Notes: a model not told the origin generated them from the sequence alone. DNA of 64,000 bases from Rhodospirillaceae bacterium (GCA_018401495.1 JAGYJX010000019.1:62001-126000), one strand, 5' to 3'. Positions 7,630 to 17,332 are shown, counted from the first letter of the stretch. Program-made: numbers and translations.

Positions 7630-8361
7630 ATGCAGTATCTGGTGCTCGGCCTCTCCCTGGTGGTCGGGCTCGCGCTGATGGGGCGCTGGCTGTTGTCGGC
7701 CGATCCGAAGCTGATCCTGCGGGTGTTCCGCTGGATCGCGCTGGCGGCGCTGGCTGGGCTCGGCCTGTTCATCCTCCTGCGCGGCCGGCTCGAGTGGATC
7801 CTCTACGCGGCCCCGTTCGTGCTGCCGTTCATCGTGCGCTGGGGCGGCGTCATGCGGGCCATCCGCAACGCTGCCAAGGCCGCGCGCGGGCCGACGCCGG
7901 GCCAGTCGACCGGGGTTCGCACCCGCTACCTGGCGATGCAGCTGGACCACGATACCGGCGCACTCGACGGCGAGGTGCTGGCTGGACGGCTGGCCGGGCG
8001 CATGCTGTCGAGCCTCGACGCGGTCGAACGGCGCTCGCTGCTCGACGAGGTGCGCGACGACCCGGCCTCGGTGCAGGTGCTGGAGGCCTGGCTGGACAGG
8101 GCCGGCGAGGCCGCCGACGGCGACGGCCACGGTCGGGAAGCGCCGAGCGGCGACCGCGGCGCCGGCCGGGCGGCCGAGGACGGAACCGTGAGTCGCGCCC
8201 AGGCGTTGGAGATCCTTGGATTGTCGGAAGACGCGACGGAGGAGGATATCCGCGAGGCACACCGCCGCCTGATGATGGCCAACCATCCCGATCGGGGCGG
8301 TTCGTCCTGGCTCGCCGCCCGGATCAACCGCGCCAAGGATGTGCTCCTGGGCCGCCCGTGA
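7630..8361 (+). CDS. Membrane-anchored DnaJ-domain (TIM14-like) protein
   Basis: The 243-residue protein starts with two or three hydrophobic segments (YLVLGLSLVVGLALMG, WIALAALAGLGLFILL and ILYAAPFVLPFIV). A charged middle part follows, then a short C-terminal J domain beginning SRAQALEILGLSEDATEEDI. The catalytic HPD tripeptide appears in ANHPDRGGSSWLAARINRAK, and the protein ends just after helix IV. This arrangement resembles bacterial relatives of mitochondrial Pam18/TIM14, which stimulate DnaK (Hsp70) ATPase at the membrane. Co-transcription with the upstream VWA-like gene is indicated by three-base spacing. The client is unknown. Confidence 0.85.
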   Translation: MQYLVLGLSLVVGLALMGRWLLSADPKLILRVFRWIALAALAGLGLFILLRGRLEWILYAAPFVLPFIVRWGGVMRAIRNAAKAARGPTPGQSTGVRTRYLAMQLDHDTGALDGEVLAGRLAGRMLSSLDAVERRSLLDEVRDDPASVQVLEAWLDRAGEAADGDGHGREAPSGDRGAGRAAEDGTVSRAQALEILGLSEDATEEDIREAHRRLMMANHPDRGGSSWLAARINRAKDVLLGRP

Positions 8362-8445
8362 CGCGAGCAATGTTGCGCGGGTCACGGCGTTCAGGCGATA
8401 ACCCGCCCCGTTCCGCCGTCCCGGCGGCCGTCGTGAGAGGACTCC

Positions 8446-9316
8446 ATGCCCGTTCCCGTTCGTAAGGCGATCTTTCCGGTCGGCGGTCTCGGAACCCGCT
8501 TCCTGCCGGCGACGAAATCGATGCCGAAAGAGATGCTGACGGTCGTCGACAAGCCGCTAATCCAGTATGCGGTCGACGAAGCGCGGGAGGCCGGGATCGA
8601 AGAGCTGATCTTCATCACGGGCCGCGGCAAGGCGGCGATCGAGGACCATTTCGACCACGCCTACGAGCTCCAGGACATGCTGGCGGCGCGCGGCAAGGAT
8701 GAGGCCCTGCGCCTGGTGAAGGAAACCATTCCGGCGCCCGGCCAGCTTGCCTTCACCCGCCAGCAGGAGCCGCTCGGCCTCGGGCACGCGGTCTGGTGCG
8801 GCCGCAACTTCGTCGGCTCCGAGCCGGTGGCGGTGCTGCTCGCCGACGACCTGATCCTGTCCGGAGAAGGGCTGCCTCAAGCAGATGATCGAGGCCTACA
8901 ATCAGGTCGGCGGCAATATGGTCGCGCTGATGGAGGTCTCGCGGGAGCAGACCGCGTCCTACGGTGTCGTGAAGCCGGGTGACATCACCGACCGGCTGGT
9001 CGAGGTGCGCGGGCTGGTCGAGAAGCCGAAGCCGTCCGAAGCACCGTCGAACCTCGCGGTGATCGGCCGCTACATCCTGCAGCCGAAGGTCTTCGAGGAT
9101 CTCGGCCGGATGGAGAAGGGGGCCGGCGGCGAAATCCAGCTGACCGATGCCCTGGCGCGTCAACTCGGGCTGCAGCCGTTCAACGGCTATCTGTTCGAGG
9201 GGCGGCGGTTCGATTGCGGCAACAAGGTCGGTTTCCTCGAGGCCAACATCGCGTTCGCCCTGGACCGTCCCGACATGCGGGACGACGTCACGGCGTTCCT
9301 GAGGGCGTACGTCTGA
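8446..9316 (+). CDS. galU: UTP-glucose-1-phosphate uridylyltransferase, frame break near 8870
   Basis: The enzyme makes UDP-glucose from UTP and glucose-1-phosphate. The start MPVPVRKAIFPVGGLGTRF carries the nucleotide-binding GGLGTRFLPATKSMPKEML motif. It is followed by PLIQYAVDEAREAGIEE, and further on by VEKPKPSEAPSN and GGEIQLTDALARQL. The frame breaks within GGAGAAGGGCTGCC at 8861-8874: removing one G restores SGEGCLKQMIEAYNQVGGN, giving about 289 residues, the normal length. This is a homopolymer insertion and most likely a sequence error. The gene is followed 31 bases later by ugd and then by phosphomannomutase, forming a UDP-sugar supply operon. Confidence 0.93.
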
Positions 9317-9347
9317 CCCAGCATCCGCGGGATTAAGGAGGCCATTG

Positions 9348-10691
9348 ATGCGCATCGCCATGATCGGCACCGGCTATGTCGGACTGGTGACCGGCGCGTG
9401 CTTCTCGGAGTTCGGCGTCGACGTCTGTTGCGTCGACAAGGACGCCGGCAAGATCCAGCGCCTTCGCGCCGGCGAGATCCCGATCTTCGAGCCGGGTCTC
9501 GACCAACTCGTCGAGGGCAACGTCAAGGCTGGCCGGCTGTCCTTCACCACCGACCTGAAGGAGGCGGTCGCCGGCGCCGACGCGGTGTTCATCGCGGTTG
9601 GGACGCCGAGCCGTCGCGGCGACGGCCACGCCGACCTGTCCTACGTCTACGCGGCGGCCCGTGAGATCGCCGACGCGATCACCGGCTACACCGTCATCGT
9701 GACCAAGTCGACGGTGCCGGTCGGGACCGGCCGGGAGGTCGAGGCGGTCATCCGCGAGCGCCGGCCGGGCGCCGAGTTCGACGTCTGCTCGAATCCCGAG
9801 TTCCTGCGCGAGGGCGCGGCGATCAACGATTTCATGCGCCCGGACCGGGTGGTGATCGGCGCCAGTTCGGAACGCGCCCGCGAAGTCATGCGCGCGCTGT
9901 ATCGGCCGCTTTACCTGATCGAGACGCCGATCGTGTTTACCTCGCTGGAGACCAGCGAGATGATCAAGTACGCCGCCAACACCTTCCTGGCGACCAAGAT
10001 CACCTTCATCAACGAGATCGCCGACCTGTGCGAGCGGGTCGGGGCGGATGTTCACGACGTTGCCCGCGGGATCGGCCTCGACGGGCGGATCGGCCGCAAG
10101 TTCCTGCACCCGGGCCCCGGATACGGTGGCTCGTGCTTTCCCAAGGACACCCTCGCCCTGGTCAAGACTGCCCAGGATTACGGCGCGCCGCTGCGAATCA
10201 TCGAGACCGTCGTCGACGTCAACGACCGGCGCAAGCAGGCGATGGCCGACCGGATCATCGCCGCCTGCGGCGGGTCGGTCACCGGCAAGACCATCGCCGT
10301 GCTGGGGCTGACCTTCAAGCCCAACACCGATGACATGCGCGACAGCCCGGCGCTCGCCATCATTCCGGCCCTGCAGGCGGCGGGGGCTTCGGTGCGGGCC
10401 TACGATCCCGAGGGCATGGACGAAGCCCGCAAGCTGATGGACGGCATCACCTATGCCCCAAGTGCCTACGAGGCAATGGACGGCGCCGATGCGGTCGCGA
10501 TCGTGACGGAATGGAACGAGTTCCGGGGGCTGGACGTTGCCCGGATGAAGAAACTGCTGAAGGCGCCCGTGCTGGTCGACCTGCGCAACGTCTACGATCC
10601 CAAGGACATGCGGGCAGCCGGTTTCGATTACACCTGCGTGGGCCGCGGCACTGACCGGCCTGCCCGCGCCGCTTCGGAGGCTGCCCAATGA
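9348..10691 (+). CDS. ugd: UDP-glucose 6-dehydrogenase
   Basis: This 447-residue cytosolic enzyme oxidises UDP-glucose to UDP-glucuronate in two NAD-dependent steps. The N-terminal Rossmann motif is MRIAMIGTGYVGLVTGACFS. The catalytic cysteine is Cys263 in GYGGSCFPKDTLAL, and the lysine-containing NTFLATKITFINEI helix precedes it. The C-terminal UDP-binding part includes GLTFKPNTDDMRDSPA. ATG at 9348 is chosen over a TTG three bases earlier because AAGGAGG at 9335-9341 is seven bases away. The stop overlaps the phosphomannomutase start by ATGA, so translation is coupled. The product feeds exopolysaccharide or LPS sugar synthesis. Confidence 0.95.
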   Translation: MRIAMIGTGYVGLVTGACFSEFGVDVCCVDKDAGKIQRLRAGEIPIFEPGLDQLVEGNVKAGRLSFTTDLKEAVAGADAVFIAVGTPSRRGDGHADLSYVYAAAREIADAITGYTVIVTKSTVPVGTGREVEAVIRERRPGAEFDVCSNPEFLREGAAINDFMRPDRVVIGASSERAREVMRALYRPLYLIETPIVFTSLETSEMIKYAANTFLATKITFINEIADLCERVGADVHDVARGIGLDGRIGRKFLHPGPGYGGSCFPKDTLALVKTAQDYGAPLRIIETVVDVNDRRKQAMADRIIAACGGSVTGKTIAVLGLTFKPNTDDMRDSPALAIIPALQAAGASVRAYDPEGMDEARKLMDGITYAPSAYEAMDGADAVAIVTEWNEFRGLDVARMKKLLKAPVLVDLRNVYDPKDMRAAGFDYTCVGRGTDRPARAASEAAQ

Positions 10692-12076
10692 TCGGTGCCC
10701 ATCGTTTCGACCCGACGATCCTGCGCGAGTACGACATCCGGGGCGTGATCGGAAAGACCCTGTCGACGGTCGACGCCGAGGCGATCGGCCGGGCGTTCGG
10801 CACGCTGATCGCAGCCGACGGCGGACGCCGGGTGGCGGTCGGGCGGGATGGGCGACTGTCGTCGCCGGAGATCGAGGCGGCCGTGGTGGACGGCCTGAGG
10901 GCAGCCGGGATCGACGTGCTGCGGGTTGGCGGTTGCCCGACCCCGGGCCTGTACTACGCGGTCCATCAACTGAAGGCCGATGGCGGCATCATGATCACGG
11001 GTTCGCACAATCCGCCGGACTACAACGGCTTCAAGATGATGATCGGCACCCGCCCATTCTTCGGCAAGGACATCCAGGCGCTCGGACGCCTTGCCGCCGA
11101 GGGGGCCTACGCCGAGGGCTCGGGCTCGGTAGAGACCATCGACCTGCTCGGATCGTATGTCGATCGGATGTTGAAGGACTACCGGCCGGGTCGGCCGCTG
11201 ACGGTGGTCTGGGATTGCGGCAACGGCGCGACCGGTCCGGTCGTCGAGGCGCTGGTCGCCCGCCTGCCGGGCACCCACAAGGTGCTGTTCCCGGAAGTCG
11301 ACGGCACGTTCCCGAACCATCACCCGGACCCGACCGTCCCGGAAACCCTCGAGATCCTTCGCGAGGCGGTCGCCGAGGCGGGGGCCGACCTGGGGATCGC
11401 CTTTGACGGCGACGGCGACCGCATCGGTGTCATCGACGAGAAGGGACGGGTTCTGTGGGGCGACCAGTTGGTGGCGATCTACGCCACCGAGATCCTGGCC
11501 GAGCACCCCGGCGCCACCATCATCGCCGACGTCAAGGCCAGCCAGGTTCTGTTCGATCGCATTGCCGAACTGGGCGGCAAGCCGCTGATGTGGCGCACCG
11601 GCCACTCGCTGATCAAGACCAAGATGGCGGAGACCGGCGCGCCGCTCGCCGGTGAGATGAGCGGTCATCTGTTCTTCAAGGACCGCTATTACGGCTTCGA
11701 CGACGCGCTGTACGCCGCCATCCGGCTGCTGTCGCTGCTGGCCCGCTCGGACCGGCCGGTGTCGGCCATGCGGGACGACCTGCCCGACGTGGTCAACACC
11801 CCGGAGATCCGCTTTCCCTGCTCGGAGGAGCGCAAGTTCTCCGCAGTTGCCGAGGTCAAGGCGGCGCTGGTGGCCCGCAACGGCATCGACGTCAACGATG
11901 TCGATGGTGTCCGGGTGACGTCGGAAGACGGGTGGTGGCTGCTGCGGGCGTCAAACACCCAGGACGTGCTGGTGGCGCGCTGCGAATCCAAGACCGACGA
12001 AGGCCTTGGCCGACTGAAGGCCCAGTTGCGCTCGGCGCTCGATGGGGTCGGGATCGCGGCGCCCGCGGACTTCTGA
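10688..12076 (+). CDS. Phosphomannomutase/phosphoglucomutase
   Basis: The 462-residue alpha-D-phosphohexomutase interconverts hexose-6- and hexose-1-phosphates. All four domain signatures are visible. The phosphoserine loop is IMITGSHNPPDYNGFK, with Ser106. The metal-binding loop is IAFDGDGDRIGV (about residue 238). The sugar-binding loop is GEMSGHLFFKDRYYGFDD, and the phosphate-binding C-terminal loop is LLRASNTQDVLVAR. Length and motifs match the AlgC/ManB PMM/PGM group. It overlaps ugd by four bases and is the last gene of the galU-ugd operon, supplying glucose-1-phosphate or mannose-1-phosphate. The next gene, dacA, converges on it across 128 bases that hold no further feature I can support. 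Confidence 0.93.
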   Translation: MIGAHRFDPTILREYDIRGVIGKTLSTVDAEAIGRAFGTLIAADGGRRVAVGRDGRLSSPEIEAAVVDGLRAAGIDVLRVGGCPTPGLYYAVHQLKADGGIMITGSHNPPDYNGFKMMIGTRPFFGKDIQALGRLAAEGAYAEGSGSVETIDLLGSYVDRMLKDYRPGRPLTVVWDCGNGATGPVVEALVARLPGTHKVLFPEVDGTFPNHHPDPTVPETLEILREAVAEAGADLGIAFDGDGDRIGVIDEKGRVLWGDQLVAIYATEILAEHPGATIIADVKASQVLFDRIAELGGKPLMWRTGHSLIKTKMAETGAPLAGEMSGHLFFKDRYYGFDDALYAAIRLLSLLARSDRPVSAMRDDLPDVVNTPEIRFPCSEERKFSAVAEVKAALVARNGIDVNDVDGVRVTSEDGWWLLRASNTQDVLVARCESKTDEGLGRLKAQLRSALDGVGIAAPADF

Positions 12077-12204
12077 CGGCGCTTTCTGGCGGCGAAGTAC
12101 GGCTCGGCCGGGACGTCGGCGTCGGCAAAGTCAGAGGCATTCGGTATCAGGATGGGCGTCGGTCAGGACGGCGTACCAGGGGGTTCCGGTCCGCGTCGGT
12201 TTGC

Positions 12205-13492
12205 TCAGCCGCCGGCAGCGGAGCCCAGGGCGAGGTCCGCCCGGCCGGGCACCGGCACGCACGGCACCTGTTTCTGCTTCAGGCTGAGGCATGCCGATCG
12301 GGCCTCCGGTTCGCTCAGCCCGAGCAATCGAGCCCGGTAGATCCGGCCGGTCCGGCGGTCCATCGGCTCGACCAGGGCGTCCGCGCCGGTCAGTATTTCG
12401 GTCAGGTGGCCGCGCGCCAGGGCGATCGAGCGTTGGGCGCGGAGCTCGGTGGAATAGGCGCCGACCTGGATGCCCCATTCGACCCCCTCGTCGCGGGATC
12501 CGGACTCGGTCTCGGCGATCGTCTCGCCAACGGGAGGCAAGAGCGACGAGGCGTCGGTGGTCACCGCCGAGGCGTTGTCGGCGGACGCGGCGAGGGAGGC
12601 CATCTGCAACTCGCGCTCCGGGCGCGGCGACGGCAGCGGCGGCACTATCGAGGCGACGCGGATCTCCGCCACCTTCTCGAACCCGCTGTCGAGGAGCTGC
12701 TTCATGTGACGGTCGCGAAGCGGGCCGCTCTTGCCGCCGAACACCACGCCGATCAGACGCCGACCCTGGCGCTGCACCGAGGCGACGAGGTTGAAGCCCG
12801 ACGCCCCGATGTATCCGGTCTTGATGCCGTCGGTGCCTTCGTAGTGGCTGAGCAGCTTGTTGTGATTGTGGTAGGTGCGGCCCTTCCAGGTGAAGCTCGC
12901 GGTCGAAAAATACGCGTACTCCCGGGGAAGTCCCGGCGCACGGCCAGCGCCAGCATCGCCATGTCGTAGGCGGTCGTGATCTGCTGGGGATGGTGCAGCC
13001 CGGAAGCGTTCCGGAACGTCGTGTTTCGCATGCCGAGACGGCGGGCCCGCTCGGTCATCAGCCGGCCAAACTTTCGCCTCGCTGCCGCCCACGGCCTCGG
13101 CCACCACCACCGCAACGTCGTTGGCGGACTTGGTGACCAGGGCGTGGATGGCGTCGCGAACCCGGATGGTGTCGCCGGCCCGCAAGCCCGATCGAGGACG
13201 GCGGCTGCGCGGCGGCGTGCGCCGACACCTTCAACTTCTGACTGAGCGACATCCGGCCATCCTCGATGGCCTCGAACAGCATGTAGAGCGTCATGATCTT
13301 GGTGAGCGACGCCGGATGCCGGCGCTCGTCACCGTGCCGGTCGAACAGCACCGTGCCGCTGTCGGCGTCGATGATGAGGGCCGCGTACTTGCTGGAGGCC
13401 TGGGCCTGCGCGATCCCCGGCAGGCTCAAGCTGACGAGACAGATCGCAATAGCCGCGAGCAAACGAAAGCCGCACTGCACCATGACCGTCAC
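12205..13492 (-). CDS. dacA: D-alanyl-D-alanine carboxypeptidase with C-terminal SPOR domain; three frame breaks
   Basis: This is a penicillin-binding protein of the DacA type that trims the terminal D-Ala from peptidoglycan stems. The signal peptide is LLAAIAICLVSLSLPGIAQA. The active-site SxxK is in PASLTKIM, the SxN motif in KSANDVAVVVAE, and the KTG motif in EGTDGIKTGYIGASGFN. The C-terminal part, EWGIQVGAYSTELRAQRS onward, is a SPOR domain that binds denuded glycans at the septum. The reading frame shifts near 13190, 13080 and 12928; similarity continues across each break, so sequence errors are more likely than decay. The total length would be about 428 residues, usual for alphaproteobacterial DacA-SPOR proteins. 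Confidence 0.88.
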
Positions 13493-13561
13493 CCCGCGTG
13501 CCGTCGTCGAATCCGTTCGTCGGCACCGGGACCCCGCCCTGACACCCGACTAATCGAGCTA

Positions 13562-13590
13562 ATGCTAGAACCCGGTTTAGGACTTGTCCA
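13562..13590 (-). promoter_or_regulatory. Sigma-70-type promoter candidate for dacA
   Basis: On the minus strand TGGACA (13590-13585) and TAGCAT (13567-13562) are separated by exactly 17 bases, fair matches to -35 and -10 hexamers. A transcript would start near 13555, about 60 bases before the dacA ATG at 13492. The surrounding 13540-13620 is AT-rich compared with the rest of the window. Confidence 0.4.
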
Positions 13591-13617
13591 TAACTAATTG
13601 ATTTAATGTTCATAGTC

Positions 13618-13636
13618 GGGGGCAAGAATTGCCCCC
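13618..13636. repeat. Perfect hairpin in the dacA-phasin divergent intergenic region
   Basis: GGGGGCAA, GAA and TTGCCCCC form an 8-bp perfect stem with a three-base loop. It is followed about 8 bases later by a second GC-rich inverted repeat, CGGCCG/CGGCCG. Neither is followed by a T-run on either strand, so they are not called terminators. They sit between the two divergent promoters and could be regulatory or structural. The rest of this 345-base gap contains no gene I can support. Confidence 0.5.
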
Positions 13637-13747
13637 GCACCGGTCGGCCGCATTTCGGCCGCAAACGCGAAATGGATCACGCGGTTTGCCCGAAAGCGGC
13701 TTTATATCCGAGGCGTTCGTAAAATGGTGCAGTGCACAAAAAATTCC

Positions 13748-13776
13748 TTGAACCCCGACTTCGCACAGCCTACCTT
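13748..13776 (+). promoter_or_regulatory. Weak promoter candidate for the phasin gene
   Basis: TTGAAC at 13748-13753 and TACCTT at 13771-13776 are separated by 17 bases. The -35 matches well and the -10 only moderately. The predicted start lies about 55 bases before the phasin ATG at 13839, which is preceded by GGAGTGAGCC. Confidence 0.3.
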
Positions 13777-13838
13777 CAAGGTTGTGCTGCGATACACATT
13801 CGCCGCAACCGATTGCCACGATTTCGATGGAGTGAGCC

Positions 13839-14370
13839 ATGACCAGCAAGAAGTCCACGACTGCCGCCGCGGCGACGCCCGTCGACGCCGCCGTCTCCGC
13901 GAGCAAGGAGACCCTCGAGCAGATGACCAAGATCGGCCAGCAGGCCGCTCAGAAGAACATGGAGCAAGCGATCAGCATGACCAAAGAGAACGTCGAGAAG
14001 GCCTCGCAGACCGTCTTCCAGGGCTATGACCAGTTCAATTCGCTGGCCCAGGGCAACTACGAGGCGGTGTCCAAGTCCTTTGGCATCCTCTCCAAGGGCT
14101 TCGAGGACGTCTCGAAGGCATGGGTGGCGTTCACCCAGGGCACCGTCGACTCCGTCCATGGCGTTCGGCACCCAGGTCCTGGGCGCCAAGTCGCTCAACG
14201 AGGTGGTCGACCTGCAGAACACCTTCACCAAGGGCGCGTTCGACGCCTTCGTCGCCGAGAGCGCCAAGATTTCCGAGCTGTCGGTCAAGACCGCGAGCGA
14301 GGCGATCCAGCCGCTGAAGGCGCGGGTCGACCAGACCGTCGAGACCATCAGCCGGCCGCTCGCCGCCTGA
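13839..14370 (+). CDS. Phasin-family protein, frame break near 14155
   Basis: Phasins coat polyhydroxyalkanoate granules. The protein is small (about 176 residues after repair), rich in Ala/Lys/Gln and almost all alpha-helical. It begins MTSKKSTTAAAATPVDAAV and shows the phasin_2 pattern GQQAAQKNMEQAISMTKENV, KAWVAFTQGTVD and, after the frame break, FGTQVLGAKSLNEVVDLQNT. One extra base near 14155 (around GTCCATGGCG) joins the two halves and the restored frame stops at 14370. No signal peptide is seen. A strong terminator follows at 14417, so this is a single-gene unit, as expected for an abundant granule protein. No PHA synthase is in the window. Confidence 0.87.
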
Positions 14371-14416
14371 CCGGCGCACGCCGCAACACCGTTGCCGCCC
14401 CAGGGCGGCGCGAACA

Positions 14417-14447
14417 GGCCCGGCCGATTTTTCGGCCGGGCCTTTTT
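14417..14447 (+). terminator. Strong intrinsic terminator after the phasin gene
   Basis: GGCCCGGCCGA, the loop TTTT and TCGGCCGGGCC form a perfect 11-bp stem at 14417-14442, followed directly by five T residues. It lies 47 bases past the phasin stop and insulates it from clpS. Confidence 0.93.
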
Positions 14448-14630
14448 CGTGGTGTCCCCGTGCTCCATATAGAGCGTCCGGCAGCGCATCGCGGCCACTG
14501 CCGGCCGGATCTCCAGGCGGTCGATCCGGAGTCCCCCTTTTCCCCGCCGGAACAAATCTCATATGCTGAGCTTCAGCCGAGGCGGAGGATGGCTATTCCA
14601 CCAGTGACCAACCCATTCCGGACGACAGCG

Positions 14631-14957
14631 ATGAGCGACGAGGATCGGGGCACGGGCGGCCGTCCCACCACGGGCGTGGTGGTCAAGACGCGTCCGAAGA
14701 CCAAGAAGCCCTCGATGTACAAGGTCATCATGCTCAACGACGACTACACCCCGATGGAGTTCGTCGTTCACGTCATCGAAAGGTTTTTCGGGAAGAGTCG
14801 GGAGGAGGCGACCCGGATCATGCTGCATGTGCACCAGCGGGGCGTCGGCGTATGCGGGGTTTTCACCTACGAGGTGGCCGAGACCAAAGTGACCCAGGTC
14901 ATGGACTTCGCGCGCCAGCACCAGCATCCCCTACAGTGCACCCTGGAGAAAGATTGA
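14631..14957 (+). CDS. clpS: ATP-dependent Clp protease adaptor ClpS
   Basis: ClpS delivers N-degron substrates to ClpAP. The conserved core MYKVIMLNDDYTPMEFVVHV is followed by RFFGKSREEATRIMLHVHQ, the N-degron pocket region. After these come GVFTYEVAETKVTQVMDFAR and PLQCTLEKD, which make a textbook ClpS. With the start at 14631 (MSDEDRGTGG) the protein has 108 residues. In-frame starts at 14589 (ATG) and 14604 (GTG) would add 9-14 residues; a GGAGG sits at 14584-14588, so the GTG is a real alternative. The stop is four bases before clpA, forming the usual clpS-clpA operon. Confidence 0.95.
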   Translation: MSDEDRGTGGRPTTGVVVKTRPKTKKPSMYKVIMLNDDYTPMEFVVHVIERFFGKSREEATRIMLHVHQRGVGVCGVFTYEVAETKVTQVMDFARQHQHPLQCTLEKD

Positions 14958-14961
14958 CATC

Positions 14962-17307
14962 ATGCTCTCCAAGAATCTGGAACAGAGCCTGCACCGTGCT
15001 CTCGGCATCGCGAACGAGAAGCATCACGAGTACGCAACCCTGGAGCATCTGCTGTTTGCGCTGACCGACGACCAGGATGCCCTCGCCGTTCTGAAGGCGT
15101 GCGGCGTCGACGTCGACAAGCTGCGCCATGACCTGATGACCTATATCGACACCGAACTGAACGGTCTGGTCGGCGCCTCGATGGAGGACGCCAAGCCGAC
15201 GGCCGGCTTCCAGCGCGTGGTGCAGCGCGCGGTGATCCATGTTCAATCCTCGGGCCGCGAGGAGGTCACCGGCGCCAACGTGATGGTCGCCCTGCTGTCG
15301 GAGCGCGAAAGCCACGCGGTCTATTTCCTGCAGGAGCAGGAGATGACCCGATTCGACGCGGTCAGCTACATCAGCCACGGCATCGCCAAGGTGCACGGCC
15401 AGGCCAGCGCGGAGCCCCGCAAGGTCGACGGTGCCGAGGAGCAGTCCAAGGCGGACCAGGTGAACAAGCAGGGTCACGAGGCGCTCGACGCCTACTGCGT
15501 CGACCTGAACAAGAAGGCCGCCTCCGGCAAGATCGACCCGCTGATCGGTCGCGAGGCCGAGGTCGAGCGGACCATCCAGATCCTCTGCCGGCGCACCAAG
15601 AACAACCCGCTGTTCGTCGGCGATCCCGGCGTCGGCAAGACCGCGATCGCCGAGGGCCTCGCCAAGCGCATCGTCGACGGCGACGTGCCGGAGGTGCTCA
15701 TCGACAGCCGGATCTACTCGCTGGACATGGGCGCGCTGCTCGCCGGCACCCGCTATCGCGGCGATTTCGAGGAGCGCCTCAAGGCGGTGGTCAACGAGCT
15801 CGAGCAGAACCCGCAGGCGATCCTGTTCATCGACGAGATCCACACGGTGATCGGCGCCGGCGCGACCTCCGGCGGGGCCATGGACGCCTCGAACCTGCTG
15901 AAGCCGGCGCTCCAGTCGGGCGGCCTGCGCTGCATGGGCTCGACGACCTACAAGGAGTACCGCGGCTATTTCGAGAAGGACCGGGCCCTGGTCCGGCGCT
16001 TCCAGAAGATCGACGTCAACGAGCCGTCGATCGACGACTCGATCAAGATCCTCAAGGGGCTGAAGCCGTACTACGAGAAGCATCCACAACGTCCGCTACA
16101 CCGCGGAGGCGCTGAAGACGGCGGTGGAGCTGTCGGCGAAGTACATCGGCGACCGCAAGCTGCCGGACAAGGCGATCGACATCATCGACGAGGTCGGCGC
16201 CGCGCAGATGCTGGTGCCGGCCGCCAAGCGCCGCAAGGTGATCGGCGTCAAGGAGGTCGAGGAGATCGTGGCGAAGATCGCCCGGATCCCGCCAAAGAGC
16301 GTCTCGAGCGACGATCGCACGGTGCTCGCCAACCTGGATCGCGACCTGAAGACGCGTGGTGTTCGGCCAGGACGCCGCCATCGCGTCCCTGGCGACCGCC
16401 ATCAAGCTGGCCCGGGCCGGCCTGCGCGAGCCGGAGAAGCCGATCGGCAGCTACCTGTTCTCGGGGCCCGACCGGCGTCGGCAAGACCGAGGTGGCGCGG
16501 CAGTTGGCGTTGACCCTCGGCGTCGATCTCATCCGCTTCGACATGTCGGAGTACATGGAGCGGCACAGCGTCAGCCGGCTGATCGGCGCGCCGCCGGGCT
16601 ATGTCGGCTTTGACCAGGGCGGGCTGCTCACCGACCAGATCGACCAGCATCCGCATTGCGTGCTGTTGCTCGACGAGATCGAGAAGGCCCACCCCGACCT
16701 GTTCAACGTCCTGCTGCAGGTCATGGACCACGGCAAGCTGACGGACCACAACGGCAAGTCGGTCGACTTCCGCAACGTCATCCTGATCATGACGACCAAC
16801 GCTGGAGCCGCCGATCTCGCCAAGGAGGCCGTCGGGTTCGGCCGGTCGGTTCGCGAGGGTGACGACACCGAGGCGATCAACCGGATGTTCACGCCCGAGT
16901 TCCGCAACCGCCTGGACGCCGTGGTGGCGTTCAAGGCGTTGTCTCCGGAGACCATCGGACGCGTTGTCGACAAGTTCGTGATGCAGCTCGAAGCGCTGCT
17001 CGCCGATCGTGGCGTGTCGATCGAGTTGACCCCGGCGGCGCGCGTGTGGCTTGGCGAAAAGGGCTACGACCGGTTGTACGGGGCGCGGCCGCTGACGCGC
17101 ATCATTCAGGAGCACGTCAAGAAGCCGCTCGCCGAGGAATTGCTGTTCGGCAAGCTGGTCAAGGGCGGTCTGGTGCGGGTCGACATGGTCGATGACGCCC
17201 TGGTGTTCGATATCGGCGAGGAGCCGAAACCCGGCCGTCGGCCGCCGTCGACCAGCGACGGGTCGGATGGCGGGGACCCGGCCAAGGTTCCTGAACTGGT
17301 TCTCTGA
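14962..17307 (+). CDS. clpA: ATP-dependent Clp protease ATP-binding subunit ClpA; three frame breaks
   Basis: ClpA is the hexameric AAA+ unfoldase that feeds ClpP. The N-terminal repeat domain starts MLSKNLEQSLHRALGIANEK. The first Walker A is GDPGVGKTAIAEGLA (about residue 219) and the second is GPTGVGKTEVARQLA (about residue 500). The Walker B of the second module is VLLLDEIEKAHPDL. Three separate +1 insertions, near 16084, 16352 and 16471, throw the stretch between the two AAA modules out of frame. Because they sum to three bases, the long frame stays open by chance, but residues about 375-500 read from that frame are nonsense. The correct product (KYIGDRKLPDKAIDIIDEVG and FGQDAAIASLATAIKLARAG) is visible in the other frames. 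No clpP is in the window. Confidence 0.93.
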   Translation: MLSKNLEQSLHRALGIANEKHHEYATLEHLLFALTDDQDALAVLKACGVDVDKLRHDLMTYIDTELNGLVGASMEDAKPTAGFQRVVQRAVIHVQSSGREEVTGANVMVALLSERESHAVYFLQEQEMTRFDAVSYISHGIAKVHGQASAEPRKVDGAEEQSKADQVNKQGHEALDAYCVDLNKKAASGKIDPLIGREAEVERTIQILCRRTKNNPLFVGDPGVGKTAIAEGLAKRIVDGDVPEVLIDSRIYSLDMGALLAGTRYRGDFEERLKAVVNELEQNPQAILFIDEIHTVIGAGATSGGAMDASNLLKPALQSGGLRCMGSTTYKEYRGYFEKDRALVRRFQKIDVNEPSIDDSIKILKGLKPYYEKHPQRPLHRGGAEDGGGAVGEVHRRPQAAGQGDRHHRRGRRRADAGAGRQAPQGDRRQGGRGDRGEDRPDPAKERLERRSHGARQPGSRPEDAWCSARTPPSRPWRPPSSWPGPACASRRSRSAATCSRGPTGVGKTEVARQLALTLGVDLIRFDMSEYMERHSVSRLIGAPPGYVGFDQGGLLTDQIDQHPHCVLLLDEIEKAHPDLFNVLLQVMDHGKLTDHNGKSVDFRNVILIMTTNAGAADLAKEAVGFGRSVREGDDTEAINRMFTPEFRNRLDAVVAFKALSPETIGRVVDKFVMQLEALLADRGVSIELTPAARVWLGEKGYDRLYGARPLTRIIQEHVKKPLAEELLFGKLVKGGLVRVDMVDDALVFDIGEEPKPGRRPPSTSDGSDGGDPAKVPELVL

Positions 17308-17332
17308 TACCGATCACGCTTGGATCGGGATG

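Noticed and set aside
14962..17307. An uninterrupted ClpA frame
   Set aside because: The frame is open only because three +1 insertions sum to three. About 125 residues between the AAA modules are out of frame in that reading.
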